A stretch of DNA of 64,000 bases from a virus. The position numbers were made by a program, and so were the translations under genes. The notes below the pieces were generated by a model, which was not told the DNA's origin, ran no database searches, and saw only the letters and a program-made list of their open reading frames with translations. The stretch spans positions 1 to 64,000 of IMG/VR virus record IMGVR_UViG_3300028821_000038. The stretch is one strand, 5' to 3'. Numbering within the stretch: position 1 is the stretch's first letter; each line of letters opens with the position of its first letter. Of this stretch, positions 7,169 through 15,685 are shown piece by piece.

Positions 7169-7531
7169 ATGACTATAACAAACATTACAGACAATAGAAT
7201 CATCAATGCTGCCGGGAGGCTAATCGATCCAGGAAAAACAATCCTTATGGAGGTAAGCTATTATGCTCAACATAAAAGCTTTGTCGATCAGTATATAAAA
7301 GAAGGCAAGGCAAAAATCGATGGGCTGGATGAGTATGAAGCTTTTCTGAAGTCCGGTAAAGAGGAAGAACAAAAGGACGAATCGGCAGATCTTCTCACGG
7401 AGGTGCAGGCTGAAGCAGAAGAGAAGCAGAAAGTAGAAACCGAACCCGCAGCCGAAGAGGAGCAGGAAGCTGAGGCTGAAGCAGAAGAGAAACCCAAAAC
7501 CACAAGAAGAAGACGCTCTCGGGATAAATAA
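7169..7531 (+). CDS. Hypothetical virion protein with acidic Glu/Ala-rich tail
   Basis: A 120-residue protein and first gene of the tail operon. The N-terminal 65 residues form a small beta-rich domain (NITDNRIINAAGRLIDPGKT) of the kind seen in short phage head-tail proteins. Residues about 70-112 are almost pure Glu/Ala/Lys/Gln, and the end is basic (TTRRRRSRDK). AAAGGAT precedes the start, and the stop shares a base with the next ATG. The low-complexity tail could be a scaffold or DNA-contact segment. Function unknown. Confidence 0.65.
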   Translation: MTITNITDNRIINAAGRLIDPGKTILMEVSYYAQHKSFVDQYIKEGKAKIDGLDEYEAFLKSGKEEEQKDESADLLTEVQAEAEEKQKVETEPAAEEEQEAEAEAEEKPKTTRRRRSRDK

Positions 7532-8007
7532 TGCTTGATCCGGAAAAGATAAAGGAATATATCAAAGATAAGCCGGAACTGAACATTCTATATGATAATA
7601 TGGAGCAGTTCAGTGAAGAGCTTATGGATGTTATCATTCCTATGACTTATCAAGAAGTGCAAGTTCTTGCCCCTGCTATTGCTGAACCGAAAGAACAGCT
7701 ACCTGATGTCATTATGCTTCATGGGGTTCTTGCTAGGCTTCTTGAGTCTGAATCTTTCTTGGAACTTAGAAATCAGTTGCAGTATCAAGACAATAACATG
7801 CAGAGTATGCCTCTTTCTAATAAACATGGAGAGTATACGCAGTTGTCGCAACTGATGAGGCAATATTTTCAGCAGCTTCTTAGTGCGTTTGCTACAGCAA
7901 AGTTCTACCAAACAGCATGGGGGTCGTCGTGGTCCAACTCCGTCGAGATGGATTATATGTGGGGTGGATACTTTGATGTCAACCTATATCAGGATTTACT
8001 CCCATGA
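7531..8007 (+). CDS. Hypothetical neck/head-completion protein
   Basis: A 158-residue, mostly helical protein, ending ...YFDVNLYQDLLP. It is fused in translation with its neighbours: its ATG shares the last base of the previous stop, and the next gene starts 4 bases before its own stop. Position between the operon start and the tail-completion and sheath genes suggests a head-tail connector role. No motif is recognised. Confidence 0.6.
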   Translation: MLDPEKIKEYIKDKPELNILYDNMEQFSEELMDVIIPMTYQEVQVLAPAIAEPKEQLPDVIMLHGVLARLLESESFLELRNQLQYQDNNMQSMPLSNKHGEYTQLSQLMRQYFQQLLSAFATAKFYQTAWGSSWSNSVEMDYMWGGYFDVNLYQDLLP

Positions 8008-8786
8008 TAAAGGCTAGGATAAACAAAGATGGCTCCTCTATACTTAGAGTCTTTATCGATAGAATAGATGAGCCAATCGAAAATGGGGTCATAGAGCTCT
8101 ATTTGGTTGACCCCAAAAAAGAAAAAACCCTCATAGCAAAGCAGCCGTACGAAAAACTAACTTTAGTGTATGATTTTGATATGGCCGATAATTCCCCATA
8201 TAATATTGGGGACTACAATTATAGTGTCATAATCAAAGATGAGACATCTGTTTCAGAAAGTAAACCAATGAAGCTTTTTGGTGGTGCTCCTATGCACATT
8301 AGGGGGGCTATCAAAAAAATAAGATATGACTTTCAGATTGTAGCTAAACAATACAATGGAAGCAAAGCTTACCTGTTTAAGCGTATTCCTGGCCAAGAGA
8401 AGTGTCCGGCATGCTGGGATGAGGACCTTCAGTCATCCAGTAATAGTAATTGCCTAGTATGTGGTGGTACAGGCTTCATCTCTTATTACTCAAAGCCATA
8501 CAAGACATATGCTGGGCCGCTACACTTTGCCAACGAGGCGTTTTCCACTGAGGATGCAGGAAAGGTGCTTCAAAGTCCTTTAATTAGGATTTCAATGTTG
8601 GCTGATTTTATATTGATGGAAAATGATATAATTTTCTATGAAAAAACACGAGATTGGCTTAGGGTTAAAGATCGAACCATTAGTGAACTTCAAACATATC
8701 CGGTGTTGCAGAGTTTTACAGCGGCAGTAATGCCATCTGGTTCACCGGAGATTGAAGTAGCCAAAAAACAATTAGAAAGGATGTAG
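8004..8786 (+). CDS. Virion protein with Cys4 zinc-ribbon insert
   Basis: A 260-residue protein. The N-terminal 90 residues are an Ig-like beta domain (SSILRVFIDRIDEPIENGVI). The centre has CPAC (about 134-137) and CLVCGGTGF (150-158), a DnaJ-like zinc ribbon. The C-terminal third is beta-rich and fits a tail-attachment or connector fold (KVLQSPLIRISM, YEKTRDWLRVKDR). It starts with an ATGA overlap on the gene at 7531. Large myoviruses encode comparable zinc-ribbon connector proteins upstream of the sheath, but the exact role is not shown here. Confidence 0.65.
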   Translation: MIKARINKDGSSILRVFIDRIDEPIENGVIELYLVDPKKEKTLIAKQPYEKLTLVYDFDMADNSPYNIGDYNYSVIIKDETSVSESKPMKLFGGAPMHIRGAIKKIRYDFQIVAKQYNGSKAYLFKRIPGQEKCPACWDEDLQSSSNSNCLVCGGTGFISYYSKPYKTYAGPLHFANEAFSTEDAGKVLQSPLIRISMLADFILMENDIIFYEKTRDWLRVKDRTISELQTYPVLQSFTAAVMPSGSPEIEVAKKQLERM

Positions 8787-8788
8787 AT

Positions 8789-9037
8789 ATGACTATGGCA
8801 GAATTGGAAAAGCAGGCTTTTCTAAGAGGGATCGGTATGGGATTTCATAGCGTAGGGAAGCTTTTTGGAGATCTCGGTAAAGCGACTGCAAAAGGCGCAC
8901 CAAAAGGGAGTATCGGGAAAGCATTTGGTAGTTTTGCGAATAGATCTCCATATATGGCATATGGGGTGCCGGGCGCAGCAGCTACCTATGGTACCTATAA
9001 ATTTCTAAGTAGTGGCAATAATAACCAAAGAAGATAG
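8789..9037 (+). CDS. Small Gly/Ala-rich protein with L-x-K-x-A motif
   Basis: An 82-residue protein beginning MTMAELEKQAFLRG, with AAAGG 8 bases before the ATG. After LEKQA, a motif shared with several head proteins in this window, it is glycine- and alanine-rich with one weakly hydrophobic stretch (PYMAYGVPGAAATYGTYKFL, about 55-74). It may be a membrane-active ejected peptide or a minor virion component. Tightly packed between two structural genes, it is almost certainly expressed. Confidence 0.55.
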   Translation: MTMAELEKQAFLRGIGMGFHSVGKLFGDLGKATAKGAPKGSIGKAFGSFANRSPYMAYGVPGAAATYGTYKFLSSGNNNQRR

Positions 9038-9039
9038 AT

Positions 9040-9771
9040 ATGCCTACCTTTAGAGATGGATTTATGGTCTCAGATGTCCCCAAGCAGGGGTGTAGTGAGC
9101 CATTACCAGAGCAAGTGTTTTGGATGGATGAGGAGGGCAAACAGCTCTCTTCCCCATCCAGTATTATAGGATATTTGATACGCATGACACAGGCTTATCT
9201 TGCCGCAAGCGATACCTACAAAAAAGTACAAGTGAAACCGTCTATAAATGATGAGTATTTCGAAAACTTTGGAGATCCACTTGTGACCATAAGAAGAGGG
9301 CAGGTGCAACCTGAAAACCTTGGTATAATGGGCGGAAAAACACCCTTACCAAAAACATTTCCGGATGGTATCCCTGGGTTTGACGATAAATACCCCAATG
9401 CAAACTTCTTAGATAGCAATAAGTATACCGACCTTGTGCAAATGGTTGTTATGGTTAATTTATATGCAGCTACACTTGCTGAGTGCGAAAATATAGGGTT
9501 TATGCTGTATAGGTTGTTTATGGCGTCTGGTGCTGACGTGCTAAAGGGCCCTTTTCCTTTTATACAGTTTGCAACATTTCCAACTATGACCCCCACAGAA
9601 GTAATGGAAAAACATGACGATATCTACATGCTAAGTCTTCAGTGGGCAATATCGTACTGGGATGATAGTATTGTCTTAGTGAGAAAGAATGTGATAAAAT
9701 ATGCTACAATCATAGTGAGAGATGAACCGGTAGAAAATGTCATCTATCGCGAGAATAACGAAAAGGAATAA
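9040..9771 (+). CDS. Putative tail-completion/terminator protein
   Basis: A 243-residue protein directly upstream of the sheath gene. Its position matches the tail-terminator or tail-completion protein of contractile-tailed phages. The middle is helical (LVQMVVMVNLYAATLAEC) and the C-terminal part is mixed alpha/beta (WAISYWDDSIVLVRKNVIKY). No diagnostic motif is visible, so the call rests mainly on gene order. The next gene begins after two bases. Confidence 0.5.
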   Translation: MPTFRDGFMVSDVPKQGCSEPLPEQVFWMDEEGKQLSSPSSIIGYLIRMTQAYLAASDTYKKVQVKPSINDEYFENFGDPLVTIRRGQVQPENLGIMGGKTPLPKTFPDGIPGFDDKYPNANFLDSNKYTDLVQMVVMVNLYAATLAECENIGFMLYRLFMASGADVLKGPFPFIQFATFPTMTPTEVMEKHDDIYMLSLQWAISYWDDSIVLVRKNVIKYATIIVRDEPVENVIYRENNEKE

Positions 9772-9773
9772 AA

Positions 9774-11966
9774 ATGGGAATTAGACCTTATGTAGCCATA
9801 GTCCAAGACATAGGTGTCACCGAGGCAAATATTGCTGAAACATATATGCCTGGGCTAATTATAGGACCGTGCCTTCAGATAGAGGATAGTCTATCAAATG
9901 ATAGCCTAAATGTATCCGCAGTTTACGGGAGTATCTCTAGCATTTTGACAGAGGCTTCTACTTCTGCAAAAGTGATTGAAGCGCAAGGTCTGCAAAGCGG
10001 ATCTGAGCTGAATTTTTCGACGCTTGGCTTTGGAGCAAAAAAACTTCTTGGTAAGATAGATATTGCTGAAGACTACAAGGCTCATGTAAAGAGTAGCACA
10101 GAAAAACATATACTTGTGGTGCAGACAGGTGGCGCTAATGATGTTACCAAGCAAATTCTCCTAGAAAAAGGGTGCGCCAATGGAGATTATCTCGATGTGA
10201 TTGTAGATAACTCCGGAACCCCTGAGACCGAAAGGGTAAAAATAAGAGAGTTTGTTGTGGATACAAGCACAGGGGACGAGATAATTTATATCTATTTATG
10301 GCAAGAGGTTCAGAACCCCCTCGTTACAGATGAGAGTGTAACTTTTGATCTTGTCGAATATAAGCCATTGGATGAAGCATATCTCGATATTCTGTCACCA
10401 ATGCTTGTTGAGCAATATGGTACAAGCACTTCTGCTTATACAATTGACAATACGGCCAGTCCTACCGATGGTGGCTTCAGTACAACTGTATATGTTTATC
10501 TTCCTACTACTGCCCCCGAAGGAGTGACTTTTGATAACCGCCAGATATCTACAGTAGAGCTAAAAACATTGGCCAATTATGATTCTGTGACCAATTCATA
10601 TCGAGTGGTAGAGGGAGAACTTTACAATCTCTTCGAGGCAACCAGAACAGACCTGTCCAATAACATCCTTGATGTAACAACTGAAAACTTTACCAATATT
10701 CTTGGTGAACCAAACCCTAAAAACAAGCTTTCATATGCCATGAGCATCATCAAAAAAGAGGTTCCTGGTGCGACTATGAAAGTATATGTGTTGGAAGAGG
10801 ATACAGCAGATGCCTATAGTGTGGCGCTCAGCAAAATTGTAAACTCCGATAACTTCTATTCTGTATCAGTTTTAACTGATAATGAGAGTGTCATAGGCGA
10901 GGTTCTTAACTTGACTAAGACCGCGGGTTCCGAAGAAGTAAGTAAGTGGAAAATGGGCATTGTTGCACCAAGACTCCCGTATCTCAACAGGAAGATGACC
11001 ACAGATGACTACACTATCACAGATAACGGAAACGATGAGTTTACTGTAGAGTTTGCGCGGGGTGGGCTTGCTCTGTCAGGTATGCGCGTTGGCGATTCGC
11101 TGTTTAAGGGTAGCGATATAGAAAAAGCGTCGGATAGCTACTATGAGCAGTATGCTGAGCCATATTCCAGTATAGCAGTTGCTACTATAGAGCAGGTTGT
11201 AACCGATCAGAAAATGATTGTAAAAACTGTCAAAACCGGCTTTGATCTGATAAATGAGATGTCTGGCGAAACGCTGATTGTTGGCATTGTAAACAAGCAT
11301 CAAAACCTTATAGATGCAGTAAAAGCAAAAGCCGAATCCTATGGGTCTCATAGTATTGTTATGCTATTCCCCGATAAGTACGAAATCATAGAGGACAACT
11401 CTTCTATTATTGTGCCCGGATTTATATTCTCTGCTGTGGTGAATGCAGTAATGGCGCACCTTCCTCCTCAGCAAGGTCTCTCCAATCTGGCATTCAACAG
11501 TATTACAAGAGTCATTGGAAGCTCTTTCTATTTCAGCGATAGAGAGCTCGATGAGATAGCGTCTTCTGGAGTATTTGTTGTTATTCAGGATAACTATGCC
11601 TCTAAGCCTTATGTTCTCCGCCAGCTTACTACAGATATGAGCGCCTTAGAGACAATGGAAATTAACAAAGTTAGATGTCTTGACTATGCCTCCGCTGTCT
11701 TCTCTGAAGGGTTGGATGATTATGTGGGTAAGAGAAACATTACTGAGGCTAACACTTACGATATCAAAAAAAGCCTTGCTGCTAAGGGTGGCTATCTGAT
11801 AGACGAAACAAAGAAGCCATATCTTGGACCGGTGATAACATATTTCAACATTGTGCAAGTTGTAATCCCCGAAGATGAGAGGGACGCGGTAGAGGCTATT
11901 GTGGAAGTAAATACACCCACTTCCATGAATAAAATAAGACTCTTCGTGAAGTCTACTATACAATAA
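9774..11966 (+). CDS. Tail sheath protein
   Basis: A 730-residue protein. The N-terminus (GIRPYVAIVQDIGVTEANIA) and the conserved C-terminal half are typical of contractile sheath subunits: HLPPQQGLSNLAFNSITRVI, FFSDRELDEIA-like FYFSDRELDEI, GVFVVIQDNY, and the closing domain YFNIVQVVIPEDERDAVEA. The subunit forms the outer contractile layer of the tail, and its presence defines the phage as myovirus-like. It is longer than many sheath proteins, with extra beta-rich insertions between about residues 120 and 450. GGAATAAAA precedes the ATG. Confidence 0.92.
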   Translation: MGIRPYVAIVQDIGVTEANIAETYMPGLIIGPCLQIEDSLSNDSLNVSAVYGSISSILTEASTSAKVIEAQGLQSGSELNFSTLGFGAKKLLGKIDIAEDYKAHVKSSTEKHILVVQTGGANDVTKQILLEKGCANGDYLDVIVDNSGTPETERVKIREFVVDTSTGDEIIYIYLWQEVQNPLVTDESVTFDLVEYKPLDEAYLDILSPMLVEQYGTSTSAYTIDNTASPTDGGFSTTVYVYLPTTAPEGVTFDNRQISTVELKTLANYDSVTNSYRVVEGELYNLFEATRTDLSNNILDVTTENFTNILGEPNPKNKLSYAMSIIKKEVPGATMKVYVLEEDTADAYSVALSKIVNSDNFYSVSVLTDNESVIGEVLNLTKTAGSEEVSKWKMGIVAPRLPYLNRKMTTDDYTITDNGNDEFTVEFARGGLALSGMRVGDSLFKGSDIEKASDSYYEQYAEPYSSIAVATIEQVVTDQKMIVKTVKTGFDLINEMSGETLIVGIVNKHQNLIDAVKAKAESYGSHSIVMLFPDKYEIIEDNSSIIVPGFIFSAVVNAVMAHLPPQQGLSNLAFNSITRVIGSSFYFSDRELDEIASSGVFVVIQDNYASKPYVLRQLTTDMSALETMEINKVRCLDYASAVFSEGLDDYVGKRNITEANTYDIKKSLAAKGGYLIDETKKPYLGPVITYFNIVQVVIPEDERDAVEAIVEVNTPTSMNKIRLFVKSTIQ

Positions 11967-11979
11967 GAAAGGATAGAGT

Positions 11980-12300
11980 ATGGCAACAGGTGATTCGCAA
12001 AATGCTTGCGCAGGCATTATGATTAACGGAAATGCAAGTTACGGTAACGATCCTCAACCTCTGTTTGAAGCAGGTCAAAAAAATATGGCCTGTGTTATAG
12101 AAATTGAAGCTTTGGCGCAGCTGCAATTGTCTCATACGGTTATTGACCAGCACTTTGAGAATAAAAAAGTAGCTACTTGGGGAGGCTTGACAATCAAGGA
12201 TCCCATCTACAAATACAATGTTACTGCTTCTTCAGGTCAGGCCTATTATGTGGAGACCATGATAGCGATGGGCCGAAGGGATGTAGCGACAGTAGCTTAA
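11980..12300 (+). CDS. Tail tube protein candidate
   Basis: A 106-residue protein directly after the sheath gene, where the tail tube gene normally sits. It starts MATGDSQNACAGIMINGNAS, with AAGGATAG before the ATG, and is predicted beta-rich in the C-terminal half (KYNVTASSGQAYYVETMIAM). It is shorter than typical tube subunits (about 140-170 residues), so the identification is by position only; a tube-associated small protein is the alternative. Confidence 0.5.
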   Translation: MATGDSQNACAGIMINGNASYGNDPQPLFEAGQKNMACVIEIEALAQLQLSHTVIDQHFENKKVATWGGLTIKDPIYKYNVTASSGQAYYVETMIAMGRRDVATVA

Positions 12301-12320
12301 TAGAGTTCTGCTGAGGTATC

Positions 12321-14279
12321 ATGAATTATTTGCTTCGGAGATACGACATCCACGAATCCCGGGATGTCGCATTTCCCAATGATGGGCTTTTTACTGATGT
12401 TAGACCAACTAGCACAATAGCTTTATGCCAAGAGATATATGCAGACTTTGGCATGGCCAGAGTTACTTCATATAGTTTTGGCACAAGGATATTTAAATAC
12501 ACCGAAGATTCCGGTATTAGACCTGGCGACGATGTTGTTGTTCAGGTTTTCTCAGGTGTTCCCCTTATCACTCACAAGGTTCATTACGGATACGACCCCC
12601 AGAAGTCAATTCTTATAGATTTTGATAATGAAGATGGAAAGATAATCCAGCGAGTCAAGAAAGAGCCAGAATGGAGAGAAGAAGAGGCTGAGTGGGCGAC
12701 TGCTCGGTACTGTATAGTGAAACACAAGCCTGGCGAGCGTTCTTTTACTGTGGATATGGCAGGATTGTTTGTTGGGTATAGTGCTGTCAGACTATTTTAT
12801 GCGCCTGATAGCAGGATTGAGGTATACCGCAAAAACATAAATTTAATCTCTCCGAATATATATATGATGACAAAAAATGCCGCCATTGAACTTGATGATG
12901 AAGAGGAAGGGGGCGGGGTCTATTCGTATACATTTTTCGAAGATGAAGATTCTGTTGTCTACACAACCAGAGAGTTCAAAGGAAATGTCTCCAAGCAGCT
13001 TACCGCAAAAGGCATCTTTATAGAAAGTGGTTATGGGTTGTTTTCAGTATTGAGTCTTGAGGATGTGGTTTATCTGTTTATGGTCATAGATAGAGAGAGG
13101 AAGGAGTATGAGCAGGAGGTAAGCATTGTATCCCATAGATATTCAAACAGAAAACTCTCAATTGATGGCAATAAAAGCCATTCTGATATATCTATAAATG
13201 ATATGACTCTAAAAGTATCTCGTTTAACCGAAGAGGACTTGAAGGTGGGAGCTATAGTTATTGGTTTTGAGGATGATTCATTTCCTGTAACATACCTAAG
13301 AGCCATCGATATAAAAGGGAATGTTTTTGAATTTGCAGCGGGTAAAAAACACACCATTGCTAAAGATCGTAGTGATATAGTTTTTCATGATAGACTGTCG
13401 GTTTCTATGGGGGAGGAGTGGTATGTACGACAATCCAATAGAAACGATATACACTACCCAATCAATGAGGGGAGTTATGATATACGTGAGACATATGGGA
13501 CTTCTATAACCTCTATCAAGGGGCGGAGTGTTGCTTCGTACTACGAAGAGGAATTTGTCAATAGAATAAATTTTACCGAAGAGTATGAAGTTGATGCAGA
13601 ATCTGGAATTGATACACTCAAAAAAAGCACCATACCCAAAGAGATAGTGGACAGGCATAATTATATTATCAACTTCGATGATCTAAAAATATCTAGCCCT
13701 GTAGAGGAGCAGGTGATATTTAATTATGGAAAGAATGTGGTCTCTCATATAAGAAACGCAACAAACACTCTTTTTGGAATCTCGGGAAGTGTTGATGGAA
13801 AAAGTGCATCCATGATACTTAACGGAGACACTTTTAGTGTTGGCAATGAAGGGGCGGTTAGGCTGGAATCAGAAATATTACTTGCCTCTAACAACTACTC
13901 TATTTTTGATGGTATTGCCGTATTCAACAATGGGGTTAGAGTAGATGGAGACTTTTTTATTAAAGCAGACAATATTTATATGGAGGCAACCAAAAACTAT
14001 TATATTAGAACACTGAATGCTTTCATAATGGCGGATAAGAGTATAGGTTTTACATATAAAGATAAGTTTTATGCCAGCTGTACCGATACTATATATGAAG
14101 GAAAAGAGAAGTTATCTCCAGCTGCTTTCAATATGGACAAAACAAAAGTGACAGTATCTGCAGAGGATTTCTTTGTTTACGCCGATAATAACGGTTCTAT
14201 ATATGCAAAAGAACGTTTAGGAATGGGTTCAGAGAACACAAGCATTTCAGGATTATCATATTATGGTAGTAGAGAATAA
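12321..14279 (+). CDS. Large tail protein with C-terminal beta-helix-like region
   Basis: A 652-residue protein between the tube candidate and the chaperones. The first 350 residues are mixed beta domains with acidic loops (LDDEEEGGG about 191-199). The last 170 residues have regularly spaced short strands (GVRVDGDFFIKADNIYMEAT, YYIRTLNAFIMADKSIGF), the pattern of trimeric beta-helix spikes or fibres. The start ATG follows GAGGTATC. A tail-tip or spike role is suggested by the repeats, but the family is not recognised and the genomic place is unusual for a spike. Confidence 0.55.
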   Translation: MNYLLRRYDIHESRDVAFPNDGLFTDVRPTSTIALCQEIYADFGMARVTSYSFGTRIFKYTEDSGIRPGDDVVVQVFSGVPLITHKVHYGYDPQKSILIDFDNEDGKIIQRVKKEPEWREEEAEWATARYCIVKHKPGERSFTVDMAGLFVGYSAVRLFYAPDSRIEVYRKNINLISPNIYMMTKNAAIELDDEEEGGGVYSYTFFEDEDSVVYTTREFKGNVSKQLTAKGIFIESGYGLFSVLSLEDVVYLFMVIDRERKEYEQEVSIVSHRYSNRKLSIDGNKSHSDISINDMTLKVSRLTEEDLKVGAIVIGFEDDSFPVTYLRAIDIKGNVFEFAAGKKHTIAKDRSDIVFHDRLSVSMGEEWYVRQSNRNDIHYPINEGSYDIRETYGTSITSIKGRSVASYYEEEFVNRINFTEEYEVDAESGIDTLKKSTIPKEIVDRHNYIINFDDLKISSPVEEQVIFNYGKNVVSHIRNATNTLFGISGSVDGKSASMILNGDTFSVGNEGAVRLESEILLASNNYSIFDGIAVFNNGVRVDGDFFIKADNIYMEATKNYYIRTLNAFIMADKSIGFTYKDKFYASCTDTIYEGKEKLSPAAFNMDKTKVTVSAEDFFVYADNNGSIYAKERLGMGSENTSISGLSYYGSRE

Positions 14280-14766
14280 AATAGAATATATAGTAGATAT
14301 GTCTAACTATTTTGTGTATCAGAGCTTCTCATATGGCTATAGTTGGATGGAGGACAATATCTACAAATACTTAAATAATAAGCTAAAAAAAGAGGGTTAT
14401 TCCATTGTTGAGACAATCAACTCTCCAGAGCTATGGAATACTATTGGTGTTTCGGTATTCAATATGCCATACTTAGATACCGGAGATGGAAAACACCAGT
14501 TTATAGTTCCTGAATATTCCGATCTTATTGATAGTGATATCGTTATTCAAAACAGAATTGGTAGCATTATAGATAAGCTTGTCATGTCTGATACCAATCA
14601 ACTTTTTATCAATAAAGATTTAAAGTTTTTTTTGTATAATGACAGTATCTCTGTGGAGGAGCAAAGTGGGATAGTTGAGCAAAATATTCCCTGTATTATT
14701 TTCAATGTATTGACCGTGTATATGCTTAGATTCATTAGAGAAAAAAACAAATCAAAGGACGAGTAA
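14263..14766 (+). CDS. Hypothetical tail protein
   Basis: A 167-residue protein overlapping the previous gene by 17 bases and sharing a base with the next. The sequence is alpha/beta (FVYQSFSYGYSWMEDNIYKY; IVIQNRIGSIIDKLVMSD) and ends basic. It precedes the frameshifted chaperone gene, so a tail-assembly role is likely. No motif is recognised. Confidence 0.55.
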   Translation: MVVENKIEYIVDMSNYFVYQSFSYGYSWMEDNIYKYLNNKLKKEGYSIVETINSPELWNTIGVSVFNMPYLDTGDGKHQFIVPEYSDLIDSDIVIQNRIGSIIDKLVMSDTNQLFINKDLKFFLYNDSISVEEQSGIVEQNIPCIIFNVLTVYMLRFIREKNKSKDE

Positions 14767-15362
14767 TGCATAAAGAGGCACTGGATAAACTTTCTAATGT
14801 TTCCGATTTTAAAATAAATGATGAGCTGTTTAGCGAAGTCGACCAAATCAAAGAGGAGAAAATTCCAACTCTTGAAGATGAGTTTAAAAAATTAGATAGA
14901 GAGAGAGAGGTCGCCAAGACAGGTGGGGATTTGGCAAATGCCAACCGTTTTGAATATCAAATGAAAAATCTTGGCTTAACAAAAGACGATATTATAGATA
15001 TGGTGTTACAACTTTCTGATGATGGATACATTGAGGAAGAAGTAAGAATTTTAGATGGAAAAATAACCGCCCTATTCAGAACATCAAAAATGAAGGATTC
15101 TCGTGAGTTCGTAGAGACTTTTGATGAAATGAATGTCAACACAAGAGTCAAGACAGAATATTACATCAATCTATTTGCTCTGGCGTCTGTTCTTGCAAGG
15201 TATAAAGACCAAGTATTGAGTGGCATGACTATAATTGAAAGAATAAGGTGGATTGAGGATAATTTGGACGCACCAATATATAAAATTCTCCTTGATAAAA
15301 GCTCAAAATTCCTTGAGAAGATAGAATTGCTGTCTTCCGAGGAGGTTGCCGATTTTTTTTAG
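14766..15362 (+). CDS. Tail assembly chaperone, short form (G-like)
   Basis: A 198-residue acidic, helical protein placed just before the tape-measure gene. Its last codons are GAT TTT TTT TAG, where T_TTT_TTT forms a perfect -1 slippery heptamer directly before the stop. Shifting back one base continues into the frame of the ORF at 15374-15673 and gives a protein of about 302 residues. Lambda G/GT and many other long-tailed phages use this layout to make two chaperone forms that coat the tape-measure protein. The sequence itself is too divergent to match by eye, so order plus slippery site carry the call. Confidence 0.8.
   Translation: MHKEALDKLSNVSDFKINDELFSEVDQIKEEKIPTLEDEFKKLDREREVAKTGGDLANANRFEYQMKNLGLTKDDIIDMVLQLSDDGYIEEEVRILDGKITALFRTSKMKDSREFVETFDEMNVNTRVKTEYYINLFALASVLARYKDQVLSGMTIIERIRWIEDNLDAPIYKILLDKSSKFLEKIELLSSEEVADFF
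15353..15359 (+). other. -1 programmed frameshift slippery site (T_TTT_TTT)
   Basis: Eight T residues at 15353-15360 follow GA and precede AGG. In the frame of the 14766 gene they read GA T_TTT_TTT TAG. A -1 slip changes the next codons to TTA GGA AAT AGC TTT TTG CTT, joining the frame of the 15374 ORF. Confidence 0.8.
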
Positions 15363-15373
15363 GAAATAGCTTT

Positions 15374-15673
15374 TTGCTTAGAAGGATCCAATATATTGTC
15401 GAAGGATCCTTCCATAAAGTAAAAAGCAACGATCTGCTATATATCTTTATTGACCTGTATTACCAGAAAAAAACTTTAGAGAAGCAGTTATATAGGGCAC
15501 TAAAAATAAAGACAATCTTGGTGGCCGGCGGTCCGTATGAACAGTCCTACTCTAGCGCCATAGACTCTTTAGTGGATGAATATGATAAAATTGAATCAAT
15601 GTTTGATTCAGATAAAAAAGAGAACGAGAAACCAGATGTAGACGAGATGTTTGAGTTTCTTGAATCTTTGTAA
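15374..15673 (+). CDS. Tail assembly chaperone extension (GT-like, via -1 frameshift)
   Basis: The open frame runs from 15359 (after the slip) to 15673 and adds about 104 residues, LGNSFLLRRIQYIVEGSFHK and onward, to the 198-residue chaperone. Read alone it would need a TTG start at 15374 with only AGGAAATAG upstream. The C-terminal part is strongly acidic (DSDKKENEKPDVDEMFEF), as GT tails often are. The tape-measure gene begins 12 bases later. Confidence 0.75.
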   Translation: MLRRIQYIVEGSFHKVKSNDLLYIFIDLYYQKKTLEKQLYRALKIKTILVAGGPYEQSYSSAIDSLVDEYDKIESMFDSDKKENEKPDVDEMFEFLESL

Positions 15674-15685
15674 AAGGTGATATAG

